40,432 bases of DNA from an uncultured Clostridium sp. (GTDB lineage: Bacteria; Bacillota; Clostridia; Clostridiales; Clostridiaceae): the NCBI GenBank assembly GCA_934755305.1, contig CAKVLD010000025.1, forward strand, positions 1-40,432. Direction: 5' to 3'. Each line of letters opens with the position of its first letter. Position 1 is the first letter of the stretch. The position numbers were made by a program, and so were the translations under genes. The notes beneath the pieces are model-generated. The model was not told the DNA's origin. It saw only the letters and a program-made list of their open reading frames with translations, and did no database searches. Of this stretch, positions 16,573 to 25,023 are shown piece after piece.

Positions 16573-17823
16573 TTATTTAACCATTTCATTTATTCTCATA
16601 CTCAATATAGCAACTTCATTGCCTATAATATTATCAGTATATATTATATTAGGAAAACAAGTCTTATTTACATCAGGCATAAGCTTACTTTCCAAGCAAT
16701 TATTAGCCTTTATGGCAAGACTTAATATACTTGGTTTAGCCAAAACAGCCTGTGATTTACTTTGAGTAAGTGTCCATGATAATAAGAAATATCTACTATT
16801 AGATTTTTCCTTCATTTTGCTTAACTGATCCTTAATCATTACATTCACATCATTAGAATCAGAATACCTATTATAAGCATTTACAGCAGAATAAGTATAG
16901 AATCCTTCATTCTTATAATTTTCAATTAAAGAACTTGCTTCACCACTTTCTACCACTATTATTACTGCTGACTTTTCGCTAATCATCTTATTCAAAGGGA
17001 TTTTTGTTAAATCAATTTCATTAGATACATATCTATTATTTATCTTTTTTAACTTATCAAAAAGTCTTATCCATTCATCCTTAGTAAAAGAACTATAAGA
17101 ACCAAATCCCTTATCAGTATTACAAGCATGAGATAAATTTAATATAATTAATTCTTTTCTATTTTTAGTGAAGTTATTTATCTCATTTATTATATCATCT
17201 ATAGATTCTCCATTTGCACCTAGACTAGTCCCATCAGTAGAGCTATAGTGACCAGTTCTATATCCTCCTCCAGTTATTACAGGTCTAATATCAAAATATC
17301 TTGTCCCAAATTCTAGTTGCTTTCCTATGTTATAAAATTGAGTTATTACATTTCCTTCTCTAGCACCAACAGTTCCAGCTTCTTTGATACTCATTCCAGA
17401 ATCATGAGAACCTGGAATACATATATCTCTTAAAGTCTTATTTCCTATAGTACTTAAAGTATCTTGCATCCAATTATCTACAGCCAAATCATTATAATTT
17501 AAAGTTATATTTACTATTGCTCCAGCACCATAAAATAATTTTCTCTTTTTAACATTTCCACTAACGTGAATCTTTACTCTTCCTCCTACATTAAAGTTAA
17601 AAGTTCTAACTTCATCCTTATTTAATGTCATACTTTCTTCTAAGATTACATACTTATCAGTTTTTATTTTGAAATTTACTTCTTGACTTTTTTTATGTCC
17701 CTTTATAGTTATTACACCCTTTGTCCAATTGTGGTTATCTGAAAAATCCTTAATTTCAAATTTACTTACTCCCCCAGTATCATCTCTCCAACTTCTTTGT
17801 TCTGAACCTTGTACACTTCCCAT
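16573..17823 (-). CDS. PI-PLC X-domain phosphodiesterase with N-terminal WxDxTGG domain
   Basis: 416 aa. Residues ~9-112 are the cluster's unrecognised domain (Trp12, Asp14, Thr16-Gly17-Gly18; ending in a YGAGA-x-V strand). Residues ~113-416 are a bacterial PI-PLC X domain. The presumed catalytic pair is His140 in IPGSHDSG and His192 in RTGHYSS, with Asp178/Arg180 in RYFDIRP aligning with the B. cereus Asp67/Arg69 motif. It should cleave phosphatidylinositol or a related head group by the cyclic-phosphate route; the actual substrate is unknown. No signal peptide is visible. A TTG 33 nt upstream could extend it, but the ATG at 17823 has GGAAGGAAG well placed. It lies 44 nt after the lipase gene, last in the operon. 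Confidence 0.88.
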   Translation of the reverse strand: MGSVQGSEQRSWRDDTGGVSKFEIKDFSDNHNWTKGVITIKGHKKSQEVNFKIKTDKYVILEESMTLNKDEVRTFNFNVGGRVKIHVSGNVKKRKLFYGAGAIVNITLNYNDLAVDNWMQDTLSTIGNKTLRDICIPGSHDSGMSIKEAGTVGAREGNVITQFYNIGKQLEFGTRYFDIRPVITGGGYRTGHYSSTDGTSLGANGESIDDIINEINNFTKNRKELIILNLSHACNTDKGFGSYSSFTKDEWIRLFDKLKKINNRYVSNEIDLTKIPLNKMISEKSAVIIVVESGEASSLIENYKNEGFYTYSAVNAYNRYSDSNDVNVMIKDQLSKMKEKSNSRYFLLSWTLTQSKSQAVLAKPSILSLAIKANNCLESKLMPDVNKTCFPNIIYTDNIIGNEVAILSMRINEMVK

Positions 17824-17867
17824 TTTTTTAATCTTCCTTCCCTTTTTAACTTTCAATAGTTATATAT

Positions 17868-18761
17868 TTATTTACTATAATCAGAATTATGAATATCCAT
17901 AATTTGTTTAAACTCACCTTCTCTAACCATCCACTCTACTGCACAAAACGAATTTAATGCCTCTCCAAATGTCTTATCTATATTCTTAGGTATATTAGAA
18001 TACTTTCCATGATTCACATCTATTACAATACGCTTACCTACTGGAAAATAATCAGATAAAGCAGTAAAACCAAGAATAATTTTAATTGCTTCACTATCTA
18101 TATTATCTATAACCTCTTCATAAACAGAAGATAGTCTTTTCAAAAGAATTTTCTCATCCTTAGTAAAAGGTAAATGAGGAATTGCATCTACAAAAGATTC
18201 ATATCTATATGTTTCAATATTATAATTTTTCACAAATTCCTTATCACCTACTCTAGGAGCTCCAAAAGTAACCACCAAAGGAGTTAATCCAACTGTTTCT
18301 GCCATACAAGCCATTAAAAACGCCATAGCTCCCCCTTTACTATGTCCTGTAATATAAAGTTTCCTGCTATTATCTTCATTTAATAATTCTTTAATTTTTT
18401 TTATAATTTCTTCTTGTATATTTTTTACTGCCCCCAAAAATCCCTTATGCACTTTTCCATAGGGTGCAAAATCAACCTGCTTAACTTTTATATTATTTAT
18501 CCAATCTTTTAATTCAGTTGGACTATCACATTTAGTACCACGAAAAGATACTATTATTCCTATATCAGATAATCCAACATATCCTGCATTGTAATGATTG
18601 TCCTTATCTACAAATGTACATAAATCTCCTTTAAACTTAGAACGTTTATATCTTGCATAACTTTTATAATCCTTTGGTAAACTCCCATCTAATCCTATTT
18701 CCATTGCAAATGAACTAGCTGCCCATAATATATCTTTTAATTCCTTATCTATTAAAGCCAT
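17868..18761 (-). CDS. Lipase class 3 family alpha/beta hydrolase
   Basis: 297 aa class 3 lipase. The nucleophile elbow GHSKGG places Ser141. FVDAIPHLP supplies Asp192 in the family position, and MDIHNSDY near the C-terminus supplies His291. FRGTK near 73-77 is the class 3 oxyanion segment, and VTFGAPRVGD follows the elbow as in fungal-type lipases. So all three catalytic residues are present. No signal peptide or membrane helix is visible at the N-terminus. It starts 3 nt after the upstream gene's stop, and its GGAGGGGG ribosome-binding site lies within the end of that gene, so translation is probably coupled. It lacks the WxDxTGG domain of its neighbours. Substrate unknown. Confidence 0.9.
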   Translation of the reverse strand: MALIDKELKDILWAASSFAMEIGLDGSLPKDYKSYARYKRSKFKGDLCTFVDKDNHYNAGYVGLSDIGIIVSFRGTKCDSPTELKDWINNIKVKQVDFAPYGKVHKGFLGAVKNIQEEIIKKIKELLNEDNSRKLYITGHSKGGAMAFLMACMAETVGLTPLVVTFGAPRVGDKEFVKNYNIETYRYESFVDAIPHLPFTKDEKILLKRLSSVYEEVIDNIDSEAIKIILGFTALSDYFPVGKRIVIDVNHGKYSNIPKNIDKTFGEALNSFCAVEWMVREGEFKQIMDIHNSDYSK

Positions 18762-18764
18762 TTT

Positions 18765-19433
18765 TTATTCCCCCTCCTTGTAAAATCCTGTTAACTTTAT
18801 ATCTACTCCACCACCAGTAACTAATAAATGATTAGTTATATATCCTGGTATTAAAATAGGAACCTTTTTATTAATATCAGCTTCATAAACTACTGTTTCT
18901 GTTCCTTTTAGTACTTTCCAAGAAGGTGTACTTACTAATTCACCATTTGCCAAAATACTTATCATTACCCCAGTTGAACTATTCTTTTTACCCCTTAAGG
19001 TTACTTGAACTTTCCTCCAAAGATGATTCCCTTCAAGACTCAAATTTTCTATACAACTAATCCCACCTGTTTCATCTCCCCATGTTTTACTTACACTTAA
19101 TAAGGATTCTATAGTTGTATCATAATCTAGCACTACATCTACTTTTACACCTGCACCATAAAACAACTTTATTTTTTCTACATAACCATTTACATTAACA
19201 GATGTACATTCATTAATAGTAAATCCATATTTCTTCACTTCACCGTTACTTAACTTAAATTCATCTCCTAATATAACTTTATTTCCCGATGTTATTTCAA
19301 ACTTTATCTTTTGTTTTTTTCTTGTACCTTTAAAAGTTATAGTACCTGTTGTCCACTTTTTATCTGCTGGAAAAGTTAACCCTTCAAAAGAACTTTTCCC
19401 CCCTGTTGCATCTTCCCAATGCTTACTTACCAT
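18765..19433 (-). CDS. Protein of two tandem WxDxTGG domains (unrecognised)
   Basis: 222 aa made of two diverged copies of one ~100-residue, beta-rich domain. Copy 1 spans ~4-105 (Trp6, Asp8, Thr10-Gly11-Gly12; YGAGVKVDV at 92-100). Copy 2 spans ~115-216 (Trp118, Asp120, Thr122-Gly123-Gly124; TGGGVDIKL at 206-214). The same domain heads the PI-PLC two genes downstream. I see no enzyme motif, signal peptide or membrane helix. By context it may be a binding, targeting or assembly partner of the hydrolases; that is inference. A GTG 3 nt upstream is an alternative start, but the ATG at 19433 is better spaced from AAGGAGA. First gene of the operon. Confidence 0.8.
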   Translation of the reverse strand: MVSKHWEDATGGKSSFEGLTFPADKKWTTGTITFKGTRKKQKIKFEITSGNKVILGDEFKLSNGEVKKYGFTINECTSVNVNGYVEKIKLFYGAGVKVDVVLDYDTTIESLLSVSKTWGDETGGISCIENLSLEGNHLWRKVQVTLRGKKNSSTGVMISILANGELVSTPSWKVLKGTETVVYEADINKKVPILIPGYITNHLLVTGGGVDIKLTGFYKEGE

Positions 19434-19470
19434 CACTTCATCTCCTTACATATAAGATATTTATATAAAA

Positions 19471-19499
19471 TATAAATTTAAAAGTATTTTTTTTGTAAA
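19471..19499 (-). promoter_or_regulatory. Probable promoter of the lipid-hydrolase operon
   Basis: On the minus strand, -35 TTTACA (19494-19499), 17-nt spacer and -10 TTTATA (19471-19476). An A-run starts the spacer. The surrounding DNA is AT-rich, so the -10 could be shifted by one or two bases. Confidence 0.5.
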
Positions 19500-19576
19500 C
19501 CTATTTTCTTTATTTTATTCAAATAATCATAAATAAAGAATTCTTTTTAGATACACTTATGAATTTTATCGTAAAA

Positions 19577-19620
19577 TTAAAAAAGGCAACTCCACTAACA
19601 CTTAATAGTGAAATCGCCTT
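19577..19620 (-). terminator. Terminator of the radical SAM gene
   Basis: AAGGCAACTCCACTA (19583-19597) and TAGTGAAATCGCCTT (19606-19620) form a 15-bp stem with three G-U pairs on the minus strand and an 8-nt loop. TTTTAATTTT follows. It isolates the lipid-hydrolase operon from the gene upstream. Confidence 0.85.
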
Positions 19621-19662
19621 ATATTATGCATTAAAACATTCTTACATTTATATATTTTTATT

Positions 19663-20544
19663 TTACTTAGAAAACATCTCGCTATATCCACATCTCTTAC
19701 AAAGTTCCTCTACTCTTTTACGTCCAGAAAAACCATCATAAATAGCTCTAGCTCGTGTACCTTCTAATATTTCTTTTAAATCTTTTTCATATATATTACC
19801 TAAAGGTATATTTCCTTCTCCATCTAAACAACAAGGAACAACTGTACCATCTACTAAAATACCAAAATGATCTCTAAGACCATGACAGAATCCTCTATCC
19901 CCTAATGGTTCTATAGACATAGTAGGCCAAGCAAACTTCTCTGCTCCATTTAAGTATACCCTATCCTTTATCTTAACTTTATTCTTTTCATTTAATATTT
20001 TATATAAATCCTCTTTATATTCAAACTCATCTTTAATAATTTCAATTATATCCTTATTTAAGTTATTTTCCGCCTTAAGGTTATAAGAATCAAGATTCCA
20101 AAGTCTCATAGCACATATTATATCGCTTTTCTCATTAACTTCCTTTATAAATGACATAACATCATAAAAATATGTATTAAAATCTATATCATTGTCATTA
20201 GCTTCAAAGCTGTGAAGGGAAATATTAACTTGTCTTAAAGATTTAGAATTAATTAAAATTTTCTTCACCTTAGGTAACAAGGTACCATTTGTTGTTATAT
20301 TAACCTTAAAACCTTCCTCATAAGCTAATCTTAAAAAATCTTCCAAATTAGGATTTAATAAAGGTTCCCCCATTAAATGAAAATATATGTATTCTGTATA
20401 TGGTTTTAAACTTTTTAATATATTCTTATAACTTTCTATATCTAAAAACTTATACTTTCTTTTTGTTTTAGGACAAAAACTACAACTTAAATTACACACA
20501 TTAGTTATTTCTACATATACTCTTTTAAATTTTTTCATTGCCAC
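19663..20544 (-). CDS. Radical SAM/SPASM-domain protein
   Basis: 293 aa. The radical SAM cluster motif CNLSCSFC gives Cys17, Cys21 and Cys24; HLMGEPLLNP is the family's glycine-rich SAM-binding 'GEP' motif. A C-terminal SPASM-like region has Cys220, Cys238/239 (VVPCCLDGEGN) and Cys282/285 (CKRC), enough for at least one auxiliary iron-sulfur cluster. Proteins of this shape modify peptides or act as anaerobic maturases. No precursor-peptide ORF, protease or exporter is adjacent, so the substrate cannot be inferred. Start is GTG at 20544 (GAGG 5 nt before); an ATG at 20538 is possible. Single-gene unit with its own promoter and terminator. Confidence 0.88.
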   Translation of the reverse strand: MAMKKFKRVYVEITNVCNLSCSFCPKTKRKYKFLDIESYKNILKSLKPYTEYIYFHLMGEPLLNPNLEDFLRLAYEEGFKVNITTNGTLLPKVKKILINSKSLRQVNISLHSFEANDNDIDFNTYFYDVMSFIKEVNEKSDIICAMRLWNLDSYNLKAENNLNKDIIEIIKDEFEYKEDLYKILNEKNKVKIKDRVYLNGAEKFAWPTMSIEPLGDRGFCHGLRDHFGILVDGTVVPCCLDGEGNIPLGNIYEKDLKEILEGTRARAIYDGFSGRKRVEELCKRCGYSEMFSK

Positions 20545-20576
20545 TAATTCCTCGCATCCTTTTAGTTATTATAAAT

Positions 20577-20606
20577 AGGATAACCTAACTTGTATTAAAG
20601 CGTCAA
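20577..20606 (-). promoter_or_regulatory. Probable promoter of the radical SAM gene
   Basis: On the minus strand, -35 TTGACG (20601-20606), 18-nt spacer and -10 TATCCT (20577-20582). It lies between the ispG terminator and the gene start. Confidence 0.55.
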
Positions 20607-20639
20607 TATTTCTTGGATATTCAATATATTTCACAAAAC

Positions 20640-20670
20640 AAAAAGTCTATGTATAAAACACAGACTTTTT
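20640..20670 (-). terminator. Terminator after ispG
   Basis: AAAAAGTCT (20640-20648) and AGACTTTTT (20662-20670) form a 9-bp stem. The minus-strand 3' arm ends in U5 followed by GTTTTG. It starts 3 nt past the ispG stop. Confidence 0.8.
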
Positions 20671-20673
20671 GTT

Positions 20674-21723
20674 CTATAGTGCATCTATTTCTTTCATTAA
20701 CTCAGTTATTAATTCTTCTTCTTTTACTTTCTTAATAACCTTACCTTTTTTGAAGATAATACCTTCACCTTTTCCTCCAGCTATTCCAATATCAGCTTCT
20801 CTTGCTTCCCCAGGACCATTTACAACGCATCCCATTACAGCAACCTTTATATCCTTATTAATGTTTTCTAATTTCTTTTCAACAGCATTAGCTATACCTA
20901 TTAAATCAATTTGTGTTCTACCACAAGTAGGACATGATACAAATTCTAAGCCACCTTTTCTAAGACCTAAAGATCTTAAAATTTCTTTAGCAACCTTTAT
21001 TTCTTCTATAGGATCACTTGTTAAAGAAACTCTTAAAGTATCTCCAATACCTTCTGCAAGTAATGTTCCTATTCCTACACTTGATTTTATAGTTCCTCTT
21101 TCCTTAGTGCCTGATTCTGTAACACCTAAGTGAAGAGGATAATCACATTTTTCACTAATTAACCTATAGGCCTCTATCATCATTTTAACATCTGATGATT
21201 TTATAGAAATTACTATATCATAAAAATCTAGCTTTTCTAAGATTCTAACATGTCTTAAAGCGCTTTCTACAAGACCTTCTGCTGTTACTTTACCATCTCT
21301 TTCTAAAATATCTTTTTCTAGAGATCCTGAATTTACACCTATTCTAATTGGTATATTTTTAGCTTTAGCTGCTTCTGCAACTAATCTTACTCTTTCTTCA
21401 CTACCTATATTTCCTGGATTTATTCTTAAAGCATCTACTCCATTTTCTATAGCTTTTAAAGCTAATCTATAATCAAAATGAATATCTGCAACTACAGGAA
21501 TTGGTGAATTCTTTGTTATTTCTTTTAAACTTTCTGCTGCTTTTATATCTGGTACAGCACATCTTATTATTTGACACCCTGCATTATATAACATCCTTAT
21601 TTGTTTTAATGTTTTTTCTGCATCTCTAGTGTCTGTGTTTGTCATAGATTGAATAGTTATTTCAGAGTCTCCCCCTACAAAAACTTTTCCTACTCTTAAC
21701 TTCCTAGTCTTTCTTCTTTCCAT
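20674..21723 (-). CDS. ispG: 4-hydroxy-3-methylbut-2-en-1-yl diphosphate synthase (flavodoxin)
   Basis: Iron-sulfur enzyme of the MEP isoprenoid pathway converting MEcPP to HMBPP. It has 349 aa. The N-terminal TIM barrel starts with VGGDSEITIQSMTNTDT and contains ADIHFDYRLA. The C-terminal domain has the [4Fe-4S] ligands Cys264 and Cys267 (SCPTCGRTQ) and Cys299 (MGCVVNGPGEA), with Glu306 the likely fourth ligand. It is the last gene of the permease-dxr-rseP-ispG run; rseP is 12 nt upstream. dxr of the same pathway is two genes away. Confidence 0.97.
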   Translation of the reverse strand: MERRKTRKLRVGKVFVGGDSEITIQSMTNTDTRDAEKTLKQIRMLYNAGCQIIRCAVPDIKAAESLKEITKNSPIPVVADIHFDYRLALKAIENGVDALRINPGNIGSEERVRLVAEAAKAKNIPIRIGVNSGSLEKDILERDGKVTAEGLVESALRHVRILEKLDFYDIVISIKSSDVKMMIEAYRLISEKCDYPLHLGVTESGTKERGTIKSSVGIGTLLAEGIGDTLRVSLTSDPIEEIKVAKEILRSLGLRKGGLEFVSCPTCGRTQIDLIGIANAVEKKLENINKDIKVAVMGCVVNGPGEAREADIGIAGGKGEGIIFKKGKVIKKVKEEELITELMKEIDAL

Positions 21724-21735
21724 TTTTCACCTCAA

Positions 21736-22773
21736 TTAATTTATGGGAAATAATATATCCTTTATTGTTACTATAATCATTAACCCAAATAAGAAAACTA
21801 CCCCTATGGTATTTAGTACATTTACCACCTTAGCTGGAACTTTTCTTCTAGTTATCATTTCTATTAATAATAGTACAGATGTACCTCCATCTAATACTGG
21901 TAATGGTACAAGATTAAAAATACCTACTCCTATTGATAATATAGCTACTAATCTTACAAGAGCCCATGCACCTGCTTTAGCTGCATCTGAAGATACCTTT
22001 ACTATAGCTACTGGACCTCCAAGATCTGTTTTAAAATTACCTTTACCTGATACAAGTTTTACTATTGCCTTATAATTTTCACTTATTAAAGCAAAAGTTT
22101 CATCAAAACTATGTTTAATACATTGACCCATTGTAGGATTTGTAACTGTTGCAAATTCTATACCTACTCTATACTTTTGTAATTCTTCATCAAATTTTGG
22201 AGTTAAAGTAGCTTCCATAACTTGACCTGCTCTTTCATATTCAAGGGTTACAGGATTTTCCCCTGCTGAAGTTACTGCAATACTTATATCATCACTAGTA
22301 AATATTTTACTACCATTTACTTTAGTAATTCTATCTCCTGCTTCTAAACCAGCTTCTATTGCTGCTCCACCTTCTGAAACCTTTGCAAGGGAAGTATCTA
22401 CATACCCAAAGTTCATATATACTGATCCAAATAAAATTATTGCTAATACAATATTCATAAGTGGACCTGCTATTATTATTGATAATCTTTGAAGAGGACT
22501 TTTTGATTGAAACATTCTATCTACATCTTTAGGCTCTGCTTCCTGATCCTCTTCTCCATCTTCCAACATACCATACATCTCTACATAACCACCTACAGGT
22601 AGTAGTGATATTGAATATTCTGTTTCCTTCCCCTTATGTGTTAATATTTTTGGTCCAAAACCAATGGAGAAACTTAATACTTTTACCCCGTTAATTTTAG
22701 CTAGAACAAAGTGCCCTAACTCATGAATTATAATTATTGCCCCTAAGCCTAATATGGCTAGTATATAATTCAT
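21736..22773 (-). CDS. rseP: Site-2 membrane metalloprotease RseP/RasP
   Basis: Intramembrane zinc protease that cuts membrane-anchored anti-sigma factors and leftover signal peptides. It has 345 aa. The zinc motif HELGH is at residues 17-21 in the first membrane helix. A PDZ domain follows (about 125-190, AIEAGLEAGDRITKVNG), and NLVPLPVLDGG in a later helix supplies the second catalytic Asp. Three to four membrane helices are visible. It lies between dxr and ispG, the usual clostridial arrangement. Confidence 0.96.
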   Translation of the reverse strand: MNYILAILGLGAIIIIHELGHFVLAKINGVKVLSFSIGFGPKILTHKGKETEYSISLLPVGGYVEMYGMLEDGEEDQEAEPKDVDRMFQSKSPLQRLSIIIAGPLMNIVLAIILFGSVYMNFGYVDTSLAKVSEGGAAIEAGLEAGDRITKVNGSKIFTSDDISIAVTSAGENPVTLEYERAGQVMEATLTPKFDEELQKYRVGIEFATVTNPTMGQCIKHSFDETFALISENYKAIVKLVSGKGNFKTDLGGPVAIVKVSSDAAKAGAWALVRLVAILSIGVGIFNLVPLPVLDGGTSVLLLIEMITRRKVPAKVVNVLNTIGVVFLFGLMIIVTIKDILFPIN

Positions 22774-22793
22774 ATTTTTCGCCTCCTAACCCA

Positions 22794-23948
22794 TTATTTT
22801 TTCAAGACATATTCACGAACCCTTTTATCAATGTCTATTACATTTTCTATAGTTAATTCAGTAGACATTTCCTTTTCAAATTTATTCATAGCATCTTCTA
22901 TAATATCTGCTATACTTAAGAATTTTATCTTTTTGTTTAAGAATAAAGAAACTGCTACTTCATTAGCTGCGTTTAATACAGTTGGCATTATACCTCCCAT
23001 TTTTCCTGCCTTAAAAGCTAAACTTAAGCATTTAAATGTATCTATATCTGGTTTTTCAAAAGTTAATTTAGCAATTTCATAAAAATCTATTCCATTTGCT
23101 ACTTGTTCTTTTCTTTCTGGATAATTTAAAGCATATTGTATAGGCAATCTCATATCTGGAGCACCTATTTGTGCTATTATACTCGCATCCTTATATTCAA
23201 CCATAGAATGAATTATACTTTGTGGATGAACTAAAACTTGTATATTATCATAATCACAATTAAATAACCAATGAGCTTCTATAACTTCTAAACCTTTATT
23301 CATAAGAGTTGCTGAATCTATAGTTATTTTACTTCCCATACTCCAATTTGGATGATTTAAAGCCTCTTCTAAAGTAGTATTTTTTAAATAAGCTCTATCT
23401 TTTCCTCTAAAAGGACCTCCAGAAGCTGTTAATATAATTTTTTTCAGATCTTTTATATCATTTCCTTGTAAAGCTTGAAAAATAGCACCATGTTCTGAAT
23501 CTACAGGTAATATTTTAACTCCTTCTTCTGCAGCTTTTTTCATTACTATTTCTCCAGCTACTACTAGAGTTTCTTTATTAGCTAAAGCAATATCCTTTTT
23601 AGCTTCTATAGCTTTTATAGTGGGCTCTAACCCTATCATTCCAACTACTGATGTAACTACAATATCTATTTCATCTAAAGTAGCTACCTTTATAAGACCA
23701 TCCATTTTGCTATAAACCTTTGCTTTGTAACCATTTAGTAAACAAAATTCTTTTATTTTTATAGCACTATCTTCATCCATCATGGCTACATATTTAGGAT
23801 TAAACTCCTCTATAATCTTTTCCATTTTATCTATTGATGAATTAGCAGTAACCCCCATAAGTTTAAAATCTTCTCCTGACTTTCTTAAAACATCAAGAGT
23901 TTGTTCACCAATTGAACCTGTTGCACCTAATATTGATACACCCTTCAT
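22794..23948 (-). CDS. dxr: 1-deoxy-D-xylulose 5-phosphate reductoisomerase
   Basis: NADPH-dependent enzyme making 2-C-methyl-D-erythritol 4-phosphate, the committed step of the MEP pathway. It has 384 aa. NADPH motif GATGSIGEQTLDVL (8-21), metal and substrate-binding LPVDSEHGAIFQAL (around 145-158), the ASGGPFRG loop and PNWSMGSKITIDSATLMNKGLE are all present. Start behind AGGAGGTAATAAG. 27 nt after the permease gene and 20 nt before rseP. Confidence 0.97.
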   Translation of the reverse strand: MKGVSILGATGSIGEQTLDVLRKSGEDFKLMGVTANSSIDKMEKIIEEFNPKYVAMMDEDSAIKIKEFCLLNGYKAKVYSKMDGLIKVATLDEIDIVVTSVVGMIGLEPTIKAIEAKKDIALANKETLVVAGEIVMKKAAEEGVKILPVDSEHGAIFQALQGNDIKDLKKIILTASGGPFRGKDRAYLKNTTLEEALNHPNWSMGSKITIDSATLMNKGLEVIEAHWLFNCDYDNIQVLVHPQSIIHSMVEYKDASIIAQIGAPDMRLPIQYALNYPERKEQVANGIDFYEIAKLTFEKPDIDTFKCLSLAFKAGKMGGIMPTVLNAANEVAVSLFLNKKIKFLSIADIIEDAMNKFEKEMSTELTIENVIDIDKRVREYVLKK

Positions 23949-23975
23949 CTTATTACCTCCTCTTGTCTTTGCTCT

Positions 23976-24941
23976 TTAAATGACTTCATCGTAAATAATT
24001 TCTTTTGCTAATATTCCATACATAGGCCCTACTACAATTCCCAAAACCCCGAATAATTTTACACCTATATATACTGATAATAAAACTAATAATGGATGTA
24101 ATTCTAACTTATCACTTAAAAATTTAGTTTCTAAAATTTCCCTAGATACTTGAACTAATATGTATAACAATATTAATCCTATAGCTTTTAAATAATATTT
24201 TACTATAATATTGTATATTATTATCGGAATAAATACAATTATTGTTCCTACATAAGGTAATACATCTAATATACCACATAAAATCCCAAGAAATACTGGC
24301 TTTTTAACTCTAAATATTATAAATCCTATCATTATTTCAAAGGTAGATATTAAAATTAAAATTATTTGTATAATTAACATCTGCTGAAGATTTCTTTTTT
24401 GATATTTTACTCTTTTTATCATATTCTTCGGAAGTAATTTATATAAAAGTTCTAAAAACTTTTCTTTATCTATCATTAAAAAAAATGTACATATATTCCC
24501 TAGGAAATAAGAAATTATCCCTTCTGTTGTTGACACAGCTCCTACTCGTATAAAATCTTTATTTAAAAAAGATATTATCTTTTTGCTTATATCCATGCCA
24601 TTATCCAAAATAACTCCAAAGGATTTTATTATTTCCTCTATTTTTGCAATATTTTCATTATAAAATTTATTCACAAAAGATACTGTAGTTCCACCTAAAT
24701 ATAAAATTAATAATATTAAAATAATATTTACAGTAAATATGCTAATAGCTGCAGATATTTTTTTAGGAATATTAAACTTATTCATAAAATCATATAAAGG
24801 TTTTGTTATTATAAATATAACTACCATGGATATAAAAGGCTTAAAATAATATTTTATTATCAAGGTAATTACTGATATTATTACAAACATTATTATTAAG
24901 TTAATTAGCCTATTGTATTCTTTTCTTTTCTCCATAAACAT
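23976..24941 (-). CDS. AI-2E family (PerM-like) transporter
   Basis: 321-aa polytopic membrane protein of the AI-2E/PerM family. I count about seven hydrophobic helices: two near the N-terminus, one around 65-85, then a cluster from ~195 to the end. The family motif is GILDVLPYVGTIIVFIP, and the end has LFGVLGIVVGPMYGILAKEI. The family includes exporters of signalling compounds and Na+/H+ antiporters, so substrate cannot be given. It sits between cdsA and dxr, behind the cdsA terminator, so it probably has its own promoter and leads into dxr-rseP-ispG. ATG at 24941 behind AGGAGA; a second ATG 6 nt on is possible. Confidence 0.85.
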   Translation of the reverse strand: MFMEKRKEYNRLINLIIMFVIISVITLIIKYYFKPFISMVVIFIITKPLYDFMNKFNIPKKISAAISIFTVNIILILLILYLGGTTVSFVNKFYNENIAKIEEIIKSFGVILDNGMDISKKIISFLNKDFIRVGAVSTTEGIISYFLGNICTFFLMIDKEKFLELLYKLLPKNMIKRVKYQKRNLQQMLIIQIILILISTFEIMIGFIIFRVKKPVFLGILCGILDVLPYVGTIIVFIPIIIYNIIVKYYLKAIGLILLYILVQVSREILETKFLSDKLELHPLLVLLSVYIGVKLFGVLGIVVGPMYGILAKEIIYDEVI

Positions 24942-25023
24942 ATTTCTCCTAAATATAAAATCAATTAAATATATGCTTATAATTATAAAATTAACTCACT
25001 TTATAATATTATGTTATGTTTAA

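Noticed and set aside
20669..21133. 154-codon plus-strand open frame
   Set aside because: Antisense to ispG, which is unambiguous; the long frame reflects codon bias of the real gene.
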